Assembly (NCBI GenBank): GCA_964515195.1
Contig: CAZETK010000013.1
Location: forward strand, 1-59,222
From: Ga0074139 sp964515195
GTDB lineage: Bacteria > Bdellovibrionota > Bdellovibrionia > Bdellovibrionales > Bdellovibrionaceae
Direction: 5' to 3'
DNA length: 59,222 bases
Below the pieces are notes generated by a model that saw only the letters and a list, made by a program, of their open reading frames with translations, made no database searches and was not told the origin of the DNA. Both the position numbers and the translations under genes were made by a program. Positions 41,958 to 50,743 of this stretch are shown in pieces. Position 1 is the stretch's first letter. Every line of letters starts with the position of its first letter.

Positions 41958-43787
41958 ATGACTCAAGATTTACAAACCCGCTCTTGGGATAACACAAATA
42001 TCTACAAAGGCCAGTGGGACCCACGAATCAAAGAAGACTTTACAAGCACTGAACAAATCATCGCGCAATTGCAGTCCGAGATCGTTCCTCTAAAAAGTGA
42101 GATACCTCAATTGAGCACAAAAACATTATCTGACCTTGAGCTCCATCTTCCTCGACTGATAGGGGCCTATCGCCATATCTTAGACTACGAAGCTCGGCTG
42201 TACACCATTCGAACTTTTGCCAGCTGTGATATTTCTGTCAATGGCCACGATTACGAAGCCAAGAATATTATGCAAAAATCCATGACCTTACTGACGGAAC
42301 TGACCAAGCTGAGAAAAGTATTGGATCTTTTTCTTTTGCGATCTCCAGATGGTTTTTTGTCAAAATTTTTACAGGACAAACAGGTTTCTGAGCTGCGCTT
42401 TTATTTTGAACACGCCCAAAAAGAAAAAGACTTTCTTCTAAGTCCAGAAGAAGAAAGCTTGATGGAAACCTTAAGCTTAGATGGATTTGAAGCCTGGAGT
42501 CAGCTTTACTCAGAATTAGCAAGCTCCATTAAAGTCGATTTCGAAGGTCGAGAGATCGGACTTGCTGAAGTTTCTAATTATTTATTTCAAGGGGATCCCG
42601 ACAAACGAGAAAAAGCCTATTGTGCCTTAAACAAAGGGTGGCAAAAGAATGAAGTGTCGGCGGCGGCAATTCTCAATTCCTTGAATGGTTGGAGATGGGA
42701 AAACTATCGGCTACGTTCTCGGAAACGTGAACTTCACTACTTAGACAGTAGCTGCCACTATCAACGAATTTCACGGGCGACCCTAGGGGCTCTGATGGAA
42801 GCGACATATGAGCACCGCCACGTTGGGCATGAAGCCTTAGCTTTGATGGCCAAAGAAATGGGAAAAGAAAAATTAGACCCTTGGGATATCACCGCTCCCT
42901 TCCCCGTGCGTGTCACTGCACAGCCCACTCCCTACCCGGAAGCCATAAAGACTGTGATTAACGCTTTTGCCGAGTTCAGCCCTGAGATGGCTGACTTCGC
43001 CCAGTATATGCACGATCATAATTGGATTGATGCCACTCCCACCGAAAACCGAGGGACAGGAGCCAACTGTCGCTCCTTTAAAAGCCCCCTCGAGCCGCGG
43101 GTATTCTTAACCTATGATGGCAGCATGAAGAATATTATCACTCTCGCCCACGAGATAGGTCACGCCTATCACACATGGGTTATGCGCGATCTTCCACTTA
43201 GTGAAACTCACTATTCTTCCACTTTAGCTGAAACCGCTTCAACTTTTGCAGAGACCCTTGTGCGACAAGCACTCTACAAAAATGCCCAATCGCTTGAAGA
43301 AAAGAAAGCTATTCTTTGGCAGGAAATTGAATCCGCTTCCACATTTTTAATTAATATCCCCGCCCGCTTTGAGTTTGAAAAACAATTTATGGAGCATCGT
43401 CGATCAAAGCGTTTAACTGTTCCCGAAATTAAAGAGCTGAGTGTCCAGGCCTGGAGATCTTGGTATGGGGAAACCTTAACGGAATACAATGAGATGTACT
43501 GGGCGGCGAAGCTTCACTTTTCCATGTCACGCGTAAGCTTTTATAATTACCCTTACCTTTTTGGTTATCTTTTCAGTCTTGGACTTTATAGCCAGAAAGA
43601 CAAATATGGAGATCAATTTCCTAAAGTTTACGTTAGTCTTTTGAAAGATACAGGTCGCATGACTGCAGAAGACTTGGTGAAGAAGCACTTTCAGCAAGAT
43701 ATTTCCGAGAAGGACTTCTGGATCAATTCGTTACAAGTCGTAGAAAAGTTTGTAAATGACTATCGCGACTTGCAGATGACCCACTAG
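41958..43787 (+). CDS. pepF: M3-family oligoendopeptidase F
   Basis: 609 aa from ATG 41958 (MTQDLQTRSWDNTNIY); GGGGAGG stands 8 bases upstream and the longer start at 41907 is rejected. The zinc motif is HEIGHAYHTW with the third ligand in TLAETASTFAETLV, typical of M3B oligoendopeptidases. The N-terminal helical half (about 20-200) and C-terminal YWAAKLHFSMSRVSFYNYPYLFGYLFSLGLY block match PepF. It degrades 7-17 residue peptides in the cytoplasm, plausibly from prey protein. Followed by a hairpin shared with the convergent gene. Confidence 0.92.
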   Translation: MTQDLQTRSWDNTNIYKGQWDPRIKEDFTSTEQIIAQLQSEIVPLKSEIPQLSTKTLSDLELHLPRLIGAYRHILDYEARLYTIRTFASCDISVNGHDYEAKNIMQKSMTLLTELTKLRKVLDLFLLRSPDGFLSKFLQDKQVSELRFYFEHAQKEKDFLLSPEEESLMETLSLDGFEAWSQLYSELASSIKVDFEGREIGLAEVSNYLFQGDPDKREKAYCALNKGWQKNEVSAAAILNSLNGWRWENYRLRSRKRELHYLDSSCHYQRISRATLGALMEATYEHRHVGHEALALMAKEMGKEKLDPWDITAPFPVRVTAQPTPYPEAIKTVINAFAEFSPEMADFAQYMHDHNWIDATPTENRGTGANCRSFKSPLEPRVFLTYDGSMKNIITLAHEIGHAYHTWVMRDLPLSETHYSSTLAETASTFAETLVRQALYKNAQSLEEKKAILWQEIESASTFLINIPARFEFEKQFMEHRRSKRLTVPEIKELSVQAWRSWYGETLTEYNEMYWAAKLHFSMSRVSFYNYPYLFGYLFSLGLYSQKDKYGDQFPKVYVSLLKDTGRMTAEDLVKKHFQQDISEKDFWINSLQVVEKFVNDYRDLQMTH

Positions 43788-43808
43788 AAAATACTCTAAA
43801 GACCACAA

Positions 43809-43833
43809 GGCCTTAGCTTTTTAGGCTAAGGCC
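43809..43833. terminator. Hairpin between convergent pepF and the 43826 gene
   Basis: GGCCTTAGC (43809-43817)/GCTAAGGCC (43825-43833) is a perfect 9-bp stem with a T-rich 7-base loop. It overlaps the stop codon of the minus-strand gene and serves both strands by position. The U-tract is poor, so it may act as a weak bidirectional terminator. Confidence 0.6.
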
Positions 43834-44812
43834 AATACTGAACTTCGTCTACAACCGGGAAATCGTTCTGATAGACTTGAATGCCCTTGAAATTGAAAAG
43901 CCATGGCGAAAATCTTCCGTACTTGGATTCCAACTCGGAAGTTTTACTATGATCAAGAGGGCAGCCATAAGGGTTGGCAGGATCTTTTTCTTTTAATTCC
44001 TGTAAACCGCGCAAGATACCCTTGGCTCCATTTTCCGTAGCGGTTTGAATGCAATTGATAGACTCATCCATTCCTGCGTCGATGTAATCAGCAAAATGAA
44101 TGGGACGATTGACCACCCACTTGTTTTTCTCACACTTCACAACCGGCTCTAGCTCACGCCCTAAAAGATCAGGATGTTTTTTTAAAAAATCATTCCAAAA
44201 TCGAATGCCGTTGAAGTTAGCCACCAAGTCCGCGTAGGAAAAGACCCCCGTCTCGAACCACATTCCGCCTAGTAGGGCTTTCTCATCAATAGCACTCTGT
44301 AAAAGAACCGACTCGATAGAGCGACCCTTAACTATGTGCTCGTAATAATACAAATAACCTCGCCCAAAAAGATGTTCAAACTTATCCGTTCCCAAATAGA
44401 AGTTTTTGTACTGAATCATAGCCCCCATTCCGATCCCGTCACGATCAGCGGCAGGCCTAACCAATAGATAACCATCGCCTTTTGTATGGTACTTATAGAT
44501 GGACTCAGTTCTGGGAATAGCCCGACGTTTGATTACATCAGAGCCCATCAATTCTTGCATAAACTTACCTTTGAAGAGGATGATCTGAAAGTGGTTTCGA
44601 AGTGAAGACATCAAGCGATACTCCGAACATCCAGCCCGCCGATTGGCTTTCTGGAGGGCCGTCTCCAGGTGATCCATCGCCATTTGATCCAGAACCAGGC
44701 TAGAGTCACGTAAAGAGCTGTAGCGCTCGGTGAAAGAGTCGATTTCCGAGGCCTGCGCCACGCAAGTCATAAGAGAAAAGACAGGGCCTATCAATCGAGT
44801 CAATTTTAACAT
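43826..44812 (-). CDS. Secreted conserved-looking hypothetical protein
   Basis: A 328-aa protein. Signal peptide of about 21 residues (cleavage after AQA-SEIDS). The mature part is mixed, with a distinct middle block GTDKFEHLFGRGYLYYYEHIV (about 140-160), FETGVFSYADLVANFNGIRFW (about 185-205) and five scattered cysteines. The GTDKFxH...G pattern and the aromatic-rich core suggest a folded enzyme-like domain, but I recognise no family. Monocistronic and divergent from the YiiX-like operon. Confidence 0.7.
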   Translation of the reverse strand: MLKLTRLIGPVFSLMTCVAQASEIDSFTERYSSLRDSSLVLDQMAMDHLETALQKANRRAGCSEYRLMSSLRNHFQIILFKGKFMQELMGSDVIKRRAIPRTESIYKYHTKGDGYLLVRPAADRDGIGMGAMIQYKNFYLGTDKFEHLFGRGYLYYYEHIVKGRSIESVLLQSAIDEKALLGGMWFETGVFSYADLVANFNGIRFWNDFLKKHPDLLGRELEPVVKCEKNKWVVNRPIHFADYIDAGMDESINCIQTATENGAKGILRGLQELKEKDPANPYGCPLDHSKTSELESKYGRFSPWLFNFKGIQVYQNDFPVVDEVQYWP

Positions 44813-44971
44813 TCTTTACTCCTCCTAAAGGTCCAAATTGCGACAACCTGTTTTAAGTTTCGACACCCAAAACAAGCCATCTTGACCTAATTCCAGATTA
44901 GCATGGCTAGCATCTTTCATTGCAAACAAGGAACCGATATAAAATCTTAGACCGTGTATGAGGAGTTTATC

Positions 44972-46582
44972 ATGAAATTGACCCATCTTCTGATCGTTGC
45001 CCTGTCCGCTGGGATGATCTCTTGTAAATCAACCCCCCGGAAGCCCAGCTCGGTCGAAGGGGTTATAAATCTACAGAAGGAAACAGAAACGATTCTTTCG
45101 GAAATCAGAAATCCATCCGAATTCAACTTGAAGACCTGTGTTCCTTACATTCAAAACGTTTACCATGACGTGCTAAAGCTTCCCCCTACGCGATTTGATT
45201 CAAAACAAGTCAAAGAAAATTGGAAAACGATCTTTTCAACGCTGTGGGAAATACGGATCGAGCTTCGTGAAAGACTTAAAGAATTTTATACACAAACCTC
45301 GGCTGAAGACTCTAACTTCCAATCTTGCTCTTTAGCGATGCGAGATGGGTTTCGTCTTTCCCGATGGGTGGAAGACTATTTGGCTGAGACCTTTTCCGGA
45401 CAGCCTCAGGACTTCAAAGTCGGCGAAGCCGGTCATGTTTATGATCCGAAATTTAATCCCAAGACGCTTCGGGGCGACAACCCGTGGTTGATGGTCAATC
45501 CCAAATTCAAGACCTTGAAAATTAGAAGCGGCGATGTGATCACTTCTCGGGGAAATGCCTATACAAGTTCGGCGATTGCCCGCATCGGCGAAGTGGACTC
45601 ACAGTTTTCTCACTTGGCCTTCATTTTCGTAGCAGGTGATGGCCAGGGGCAGGAGTACACGATCGAAGAAGCGATTAACAACCCCAAAGTTTTAGTCCTT
45701 GAATCTTTGATTGAAATCGGGTCGAAAATTCGGCCATTCCGTGAGTATGTCGAAAGCGGCAATGCCCGCAATGTGGTTTTTCGATACCCTGATGCGAAAG
45801 TGGCCCATGAAGCGGCACGATGGTCTTACGAGTTCATTCAGAATTATCGATCGCAAGCACGCAAAACAAGCCCTGGCTTACCAGCAGACGATGTTAATTA
45901 CAGCGTGCCTTACAATTTTCAAATGGACTTGGAGCACCCCGAAAACCCTAAAAAACTTTTCTGCACGCAGGTGGCCTATGTTGGATTCTACAATCAAAAT
46001 GTTGTGATTCCCCTAACACAGTCTAAATTGAATAACCAATTGTCATTGCCAAGACGCCTTGGCATTCAAGTTGACAAAATTTTTGCGCCTGGAGATATGG
46101 AAGTGGACCCCCGCTTTGAAATGGTGGCCGAGTATCGCAATATTCGAAGGCTTAAAGGAGTTCGCATTAAGGACATGGTGTTGTCTAGCATGTTCAAAAT
46201 GATGGATGAGGGATATGAGTTAACCCCACGGGTGGATTATTCTATTAAGTCTTTGATGGCTTGGACTTTACGACAGTTGGACTTTAAATTCGTTAAGCAA
46301 AAACTTCCTAAAAACATGAATGTCAAAATTCTTAATACAGTTTTCACGTTGGATACTGTGGCCATGCATTTAGAAGATAAGCTTAATCGGCAAGAAGCCC
46401 GATATATGCAAAAAAGCCAAGGGCTTCCCCTTACATTTCACCAGGGTTTGATTTATATCGAGCAACTTAAAAATGAGGACCGTCAACAATACGTTCGCAC
46501 GGGGCTTTCCGATTTTCATAGTCTGTTCCGACCTAAGAATTTATACCCTGACAAAACTTACTCGGACTTGGGCCCGCGCTAG
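44972..46582 (+). CDS. YiiX/permuted NlpC-P60-type cysteine hydrolase lipoprotein
   Basis: 536 aa from ATG 44972 (MKLTHLLIVALSAGMISC), lipobox MISC; the longer start at 44954 is rejected. The helical N-terminal part is followed by a YiiX-like domain at about 175-340. LKIRSGDVITSRGNAYTSSAIARI opens the domain, the likely catalytic His is in SQFSHLAFIF, and the likely catalytic Cys is in KKLFCTQVAYVGF. This His-before-Cys order marks the permuted papain-like (LRAT/YiiX) subgroup, which acts on amides or acyl groups. It begins a three-gene operon with an Lnb-like protein and a fatty-acid hydroxylase. Confidence 0.72.
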   Translation: MKLTHLLIVALSAGMISCKSTPRKPSSVEGVINLQKETETILSEIRNPSEFNLKTCVPYIQNVYHDVLKLPPTRFDSKQVKENWKTIFSTLWEIRIELRERLKEFYTQTSAEDSNFQSCSLAMRDGFRLSRWVEDYLAETFSGQPQDFKVGEAGHVYDPKFNPKTLRGDNPWLMVNPKFKTLKIRSGDVITSRGNAYTSSAIARIGEVDSQFSHLAFIFVAGDGQGQEYTIEEAINNPKVLVLESLIEIGSKIRPFREYVESGNARNVVFRYPDAKVAHEAARWSYEFIQNYRSQARKTSPGLPADDVNYSVPYNFQMDLEHPENPKKLFCTQVAYVGFYNQNVVIPLTQSKLNNQLSLPRRLGIQVDKIFAPGDMEVDPRFEMVAEYRNIRRLKGVRIKDMVLSSMFKMMDEGYELTPRVDYSIKSLMAWTLRQLDFKFVKQKLPKNMNVKILNTVFTLDTVAMHLEDKLNRQEARYMQKSQGLPLTFHQGLIYIEQLKNEDRQQYVRTGLSDFHSLFRPKNLYPDKTYSDLGPR

Positions 46583-46604
46583 TACAACGAAATTAGGAGA
46601 CGCT

Positions 46605-47519
46605 GTGAATTCGAAGTTTTACTTTTTGCCTATTATAATTCTGTGTGCAGGCCTTAACTCAAAGGCTGGAGTGTCTGGCGGACCTGAGCTCCTGCTACCC
46701 ACATACGTGGATGGCACTTGTATCCATGATACCAACGATCCCTTCGAACCAAACGTCCGGGTCGAGCGCGGCCCCCTGGAAGGCCTGTGCGTCAACCCCC
46801 TACAGCGCCGTTCCGCTAAAATTCTTACGGGCCAGGAGGCCGCAAAGTATTTTGAGCCACGTGCCGGCCACGTCGTGGTTGCCAATTTTAGCCATCAAGG
46901 ACAGTTCTGGGTGGCACATATACCCGTGGAAAGGGCTGCGAAAATGATACTGCAAGTGGAGTATTTTCCGATCGGCTTCATCCGCATTGCACATACCCAA
47001 TATCGCATTGATTTTGAAGAAGGCACCTTTGTGGACCTGATTTCGCAAAGCCAAAAGTCAGGAGAAGATCCTCAAAGATTACAACTAAAGAGATTGATTT
47101 TCTCAGTTGAAAACATTGGTCCGTACGGCGAAAAATTTGATGCCATCAATGGCCTTAAAAAACACTACAACCTCGCTTACCGCTTAGTATCGTTAGATGA
47201 TAAATATGACTGGATGATTAGGCAGCAGAGCCATGAAGTGAAACAGTTTTTATTAAAACTGCAACCCCAAGATGTAAGTCGCTTTTTAAAACGGGCCCTT
47301 GACGAAGCTGATCGCTGGAGCACGCGACGCTCTTACCACACCTTTAATCCAAACTGCGTTACGGAGCTTTTTGTATTACTCGATGAGGTGATGGGAATTT
47401 ACAATGAATACATCCCGCAAATTCCGAATCACGCCCCTTATCAACTGAATCAACGCGGTCTTATCGACGCAACCGTCAACTATCCGACCCTGAATGAAGA
47501 GTATGAAAAACTTAATTAG
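46605..47519 (+). CDS. Secreted DUF4105/Lnb-like protein
   Basis: 304 aa from GTG 46605 (VNSKFYFLPIIILCAGL) with AGGAG 5 bases upstream. A longer frame from 46473 runs through the previous gene and is rejected. The signal peptide is cleaved near SKAG. The core has VVVANFSHQGQFWVAHIPVE and HTQYRIDFEEGTFVDL, and near residue 255 YHTFNPNCVTELFVLLDEV, where the NC pair resembles the catalytic-cysteine block of DUF4105 (the N-terminal domain of lipoprotein acyltransferase Lnb). Remote assignment only. Middle gene of the YiiX-like operon; its end overlaps the hydroxylase start by 26 bases. Confidence 0.5.
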   Translation: MNSKFYFLPIIILCAGLNSKAGVSGGPELLLPTYVDGTCIHDTNDPFEPNVRVERGPLEGLCVNPLQRRSAKILTGQEAAKYFEPRAGHVVVANFSHQGQFWVAHIPVERAAKMILQVEYFPIGFIRIAHTQYRIDFEEGTFVDLISQSQKSGEDPQRLQLKRLIFSVENIGPYGEKFDAINGLKKHYNLAYRLVSLDDKYDWMIRQQSHEVKQFLLKLQPQDVSRFLKRALDEADRWSTRRSYHTFNPNCVTELFVLLDEVMGIYNEYIPQIPNHAPYQLNQRGLIDATVNYPTLNEEYEKLN

Positions 47520-48288
47520 AAAATCCTTCTACCCGATATTTTTAGGACTAAGCTTTACCATTTTGGTGACTCTCAATGGACTGTTCGCAAATCAAGTTTC
47601 ATTAAACAACTTGACCGCGATTGGCGTTTTAATAATGGCCGCAGTCGCCCTGTTTTTTGAGCGACATCTGCCCTTTAGAAAGGATTGGAACGTATCCAAA
47701 AATGATGTCATCTCTGATTTTATACTCACTATGTTGATTTTTCCGATGGTCATAAATTTATGTCGCTGGCTTGTGAATCTTTATCCTACTGACTTGAAAA
47801 TCATCGATCTTTCACAATACCATATTGCGATTCAAGTTGCTGTCGGCGTACTGTTATCAGAGTTCTTATTTTATTGGATCCATCGCCTGTCCCATGAAAA
47901 TAAAATACTATGGACGCTTCATAGGTGGCATCATTCCATCAAAAGGGTTTACTGGCTCAACTCCGGGACCTTGAACCCCCTGGATATGGTTCTGAATTTT
48001 GTGGGATACTGCTTACCTTTTGCCCTAATCTCCATGAGTCCTGCAGCTCTTGAGTACGCCCTATTTTTTACAGCCATAACAGGCCTGTTGGAACATACGA
48101 ACGTGGACTTCAAAGCCGGCGCTTTAAATTATGTCTTCAATACAGCCGAACTTCACCGCTGGCATCATAGTGTGATCGTCAAAGAATCCCAAAAGAATTA
48201 TGGAAAAGCGCTTTCCATTTGGGATCTGGCATTCAGCACGTTTTATCTTCCTAAGCACAAACAAGTGGAAAAAGTAGGGCTCGAGTAG
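47494..48288 (+). CDS. Fatty-acid hydroxylase / sterol-desaturase superfamily membrane enzyme
   Basis: A 264-aa protein with about four to five TM segments. The di-iron histidine clusters are all present: HRLSH (about 128-132), HRWHH (about 141-145), and the late HRWHH (about 220-224), with EHTNVDF between. This is the FAH superfamily signature (C-terminal domain of sterol desaturases, fatty-acid hydroxylases and alkylglycerol monooxygenase). It oxidises membrane lipid or acyl chains with O2. Start could also be residue 4 (47503). Overlap with the Lnb-like gene implies coupling, so envelope lipid or lipoprotein modification is likely. Confidence 0.88.
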   Translation: MKSMKNLIRKSFYPIFLGLSFTILVTLNGLFANQVSLNNLTAIGVLIMAAVALFFERHLPFRKDWNVSKNDVISDFILTMLIFPMVINLCRWLVNLYPTDLKIIDLSQYHIAIQVAVGVLLSEFLFYWIHRLSHENKILWTLHRWHHSIKRVYWLNSGTLNPLDMVLNFVGYCLPFALISMSPAALEYALFFTAITGLLEHTNVDFKAGALNYVFNTAELHRWHHSVIVKESQKNYGKALSIWDLAFSTFYLPKHKQVEKVGLE

Positions 48289-48309
48289 GGTTAGCTTAAG
48301 GTGGTGGAT

Positions 48310-48723
48310 TTAATTAAATTGACCAGTTTTCCACCAATTCACGACTCGAATGCGTTTTTTTTGTGGCAGATTATCCAAGCAGTAAAATTTTAATGAGGCA
48401 GGACCACGCCTTTGGGCCGTCATGACCTTAACTTGGCTGAAACAAGCCTGTGATGGAGACCTTTGGTTTTTCTTCAAGGTCTGAACAATTTGGGTCATCT
48501 GATGTAGCCTTTTTTGATAATCCTTTTTGTCCAACCGTTGAAATCGCATCTTGGATTTACCGATAACTTTCGCAAAACCATAGCCCTCAGCTCTGGAGGT
48601 CTTATACTTTCGTAAGATAAAAGTCTCGGGCACATGACGACCGAGTGTTAAACTCATATCACTCATGATTTTGGCTTCAACGCTCAAACTAAATATTATG
48701 ATAATGACGGCTAAGACTTTCAT
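48310..48723 (-). CDS. Small secreted basic protein downstream of the split metallopeptidase
   Basis: A 137-aa protein with a signal peptide (cleavage near VEA-KIMSD) and a mature part rich in Lys/Arg (KYKTSRAEGYGFAKVIGKSK, QRLDKKDYQKRLHQM) with two cysteines (QACFSQVK, FYCLDN). Its ATG overlaps the stop of the preceding gene (ATGA, 4 bases), so it belongs to the metallopeptidase operon. No family recognised; an inhibitor or partner of the peptidase is a guess. Confidence 0.6.
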   Translation of the reverse strand: MKVLAVIIIIFSLSVEAKIMSDMSLTLGRHVPETFILRKYKTSRAEGYGFAKVIGKSKMRFQRLDKKDYQKRLHQMTQIVQTLKKNQRSPSQACFSQVKVMTAQRRGPASLKFYCLDNLPQKKRIRVVNWWKTGQFN

Positions 48724-49208
48724 TGTTGCACCTTTTCCGTTTTCGTACTGGGAATTTGACCTCTAGGCTTTTGGGTGTCGACAAACTCGTAAGACTTGAA
48801 GCAATTATTGGGATTCGACAAACGGCAGCCATCAAAGTGCCTTGCAATTCCTGGAAATTTTAAAAAAATCCTTTCAACGCGCCTGACACTTCGAGGATGA
48901 ACTTGCTCCAGGACTTCCGCTGGGCTCATCGAATAAATATGTTCGCTGCTACAAGCCGCTAGCATGAATAGACCTAAGGCCCCGAAGGCATCAGCCTCTG
49001 TTTTTGGAGGATAATCCTTAAGATAATTCGAAAGAGCAAAGGCGCCACCGACATCACTTAACATTTCAGGTACTTCAAGAGCTGTTATGCCTGCTGCCTG
49101 ATTACACTCTTTTGATTCTTTGATACCTGCAATCAACTCTGATTCAGCCACGTTCTTTGATGCCTCATCTGTTATATCGAGTCGTCTGTGATACTCCCTA
49201 AGAAGCAC
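48720..49208 (-). CDS. C-terminal part of a split metallopeptidase (third zinc ligand region)
   Basis: A 162-aa frame from a GTG, in the same frame as the gene at 49251-50525 and separated from it only by a TAA plus 14 codons (GFSDATDELIKAEI), which also read as protein. It contains EVPEMLSDVGGAFALSNYL (about 45-63), an E-x-x-x-D block like the third ligand region of HExxH gluzincins, which the upstream part lacks. I read the two as one ancestral gene of about 600 codons. If the TAA is real, this fragment needs reinitiation to be made. Confidence 0.6.
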   Translation of the reverse strand: MLLREYHRRLDITDEASKNVAESELIAGIKESKECNQAAGITALEVPEMLSDVGGAFALSNYLKDYPPKTEADAFGALGLFMLAACSSEHIYSMSPAEVLEQVHPRSVRRVERIFLKFPGIARHFDGCRLSNPNNCFKSYEFVDTQKPRGQIPSTKTEKVQQ

Positions 49209-49250
49209 GATCTCGGCCTTAATAAGTTCATCTGTAGCATCACTAAAGCC

Positions 49251-50525
49251 TTATTCTTCTACAAGGCAGGCTCGCAAAGAATGTAAAGGATGTTGGTCCT
49301 TTGCCAATCTTGCATTACTAATAAGAAGAGTTCCGTCAGCCTTTAGTGATTTCAGATCTTCCTCATTAAAAAGTAGATCGGCCCTTGTTATAAATTTCAC
49401 GTCGGCTTTTATCACTTCCGAGAGACGGAGGTATGACTTTTGTTGCATCGGGGAGCTTGTGTCTATCTTAGACTCGAGAAATTGCCTCAGCTTATTTTTG
49501 TCTATTTTGTACAGATCATGTCTCATATTACATGAATCAATAGAATGGTTTATTTCATGCCCTAACGTGGCAATTAACATGGCATCTGGATAGTCTAAAA
49601 TACCAGGGCAAAGAATGATCTGATGGCTGACAGGAAGATAAGCGGCATTTGGTAACTCCTCCAGACATGAAGCTTTAAGGAGATCTTCATTAAAAGAAAG
49701 TTCGATGGTTTCAATACGCTGTAATAAGGACTTTTCCTCCGCTGTAATCTTATCTTCGCCACGGCCTTTTAGAATCATGTCTCTCATCTTTGATTTTGCA
49801 TAATTAAATAATCGAAGCTGCCTTTCTTGACTGCGCAAGGGAGAAGAATTCTTCTTGGCTGGCTCTACAGAATAAACAGAATTGACGCCTTCATAGCGAG
49901 ATATTTGCTCTCTCATTTGATCAACAGATTCTTTTATATATTGATCATACCTGGCTTTAAGTTCTTTTAGCGCTTTCGGGCCCAATTCTTTTACAAAACT
50001 TTGTATCATCTCTGGAGTATAAACTTTCACCTTCCCGTTGCGACTGGCTGGGGGGGTGACTCCGTATACCGGTTGGTGCCGTAGTTGGGCGTAATTCGTA
50101 TCCTCTGGGTAAACGCGAGCTAGCAAAGCCCCAAGGTTGATCACATTTTCTAGAGATTTTAGGGTTTTTGGCGGAAACGGGGTTTCACTCGAGGAGGTGA
50201 TAATATCCACTATATCCATTTGAATCTCAATCTGCGTGTCAAATATTGCATTATAATCAAATTCCCCACCAGCACTTGTATAACCATAAGCCATGTTTTG
50301 ATTCGCATTAACTGGCGGCTCTGAATCTACAAAAAAAGGATTAGGGAATGAGCCGCCGTCACTTGTTCTTATTTCCTTTTTATCCTTATTCGCCCTAAGA
50401 AATTCGCAACCTTTTTCGCGAATTTCTTTGGATGAACAAAGGGGTTTTTCTCCCTGAGCCCAGCTGGGTGAAAAACCAAATGGAAGCACAAACGCCGCAA
50501 AAATTGATATCAAACTCATATCCAA
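49251..50525 (-). CDS. Secreted HExxH metallopeptidase, N-terminal part, interrupted by TAA
   Basis: A 424-aa protein. Signal peptide cleaved after SWA (residue 23). The zinc motif is HEINH at 323-327 in LIATLGHEINHSIDSC, with ILCPGIL just before, as in M48/M13-like envelope peptidases. Cys30/40/287/306/332 may form disulphides. The frame stops after RACLVEE at TAA (49253-49251), but the same frame continues with protein-like sequence into the 48720-49208 ORF that carries the expected glutamate. So this product alone lacks its third ligand. Possibilities: nonsense mutation, sequencing error, or stop read-through. Confidence 0.65.
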   Translation of the reverse strand: MDMSLISIFAAFVLPFGFSPSWAQGEKPLCSSKEIREKGCEFLRANKDKKEIRTSDGGSFPNPFFVDSEPPVNANQNMAYGYTSAGGEFDYNAIFDTQIEIQMDIVDIITSSSETPFPPKTLKSLENVINLGALLARVYPEDTNYAQLRHQPVYGVTPPASRNGKVKVYTPEMIQSFVKELGPKALKELKARYDQYIKESVDQMREQISRYEGVNSVYSVEPAKKNSSPLRSQERQLRLFNYAKSKMRDMILKGRGEDKITAEEKSLLQRIETIELSFNEDLLKASCLEELPNAAYLPVSHQIILCPGILDYPDAMLIATLGHEINHSIDSCNMRHDLYKIDKNKLRQFLESKIDTSSPMQQKSYLRLSEVIKADVKFITRADLLFNEEDLKSLKADGTLLISNARLAKDQHPLHSLRACLVEE

Positions 50526-50599
50526 ATTATACTCAGTCTAAGAGTCGATAGAACATATGAGCCGTCGAACTCGACCTCTGACGAGAATCATTTCTTATA

Positions 50600-50743
50600 T
50601 TGAGCCTGGGCAATGCAGCTGCACAAGAAATCTGTAACGAGTGGTGTCTAGCCAAGAATCCGCCCTCTTCTGTAGGTTATAGGGCTGAGTTCATCAAAGG
50701 AGTCAGGAATGCAGAAGCGAAAATTGGGCTTAACCGGTTATGA
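50600..50743 (+). pseudogene. Possible remnant of a small secreted protein
   Basis: From TTG 50600 the frame reads LSLGNAAAQEICNEWCLAKN and runs to TGA 50741-50743, overlapping the aldo/keto reductase start by 35 bases. It resembles the end of a signal peptide (LSLGNAAAQ) plus a Cys-containing mature part, but upstream it meets a stop after five codons. This suggests a gene that lost its 5' end. No ribosome site. Low certainty. Confidence 0.25.

Noticed and set aside
41884..42024. Extended start for the SRAP gene
   Set aside because: It would bury the catalytic Cys2; ATG 41883 with AAGGAG places Cys at position 2.
46473..46604. N-terminal 44-codon extension of the Lnb-like gene
   Set aside because: It overlaps the YiiX-like gene out of frame; GTG 46605 has a ribosome site and a signal peptide.
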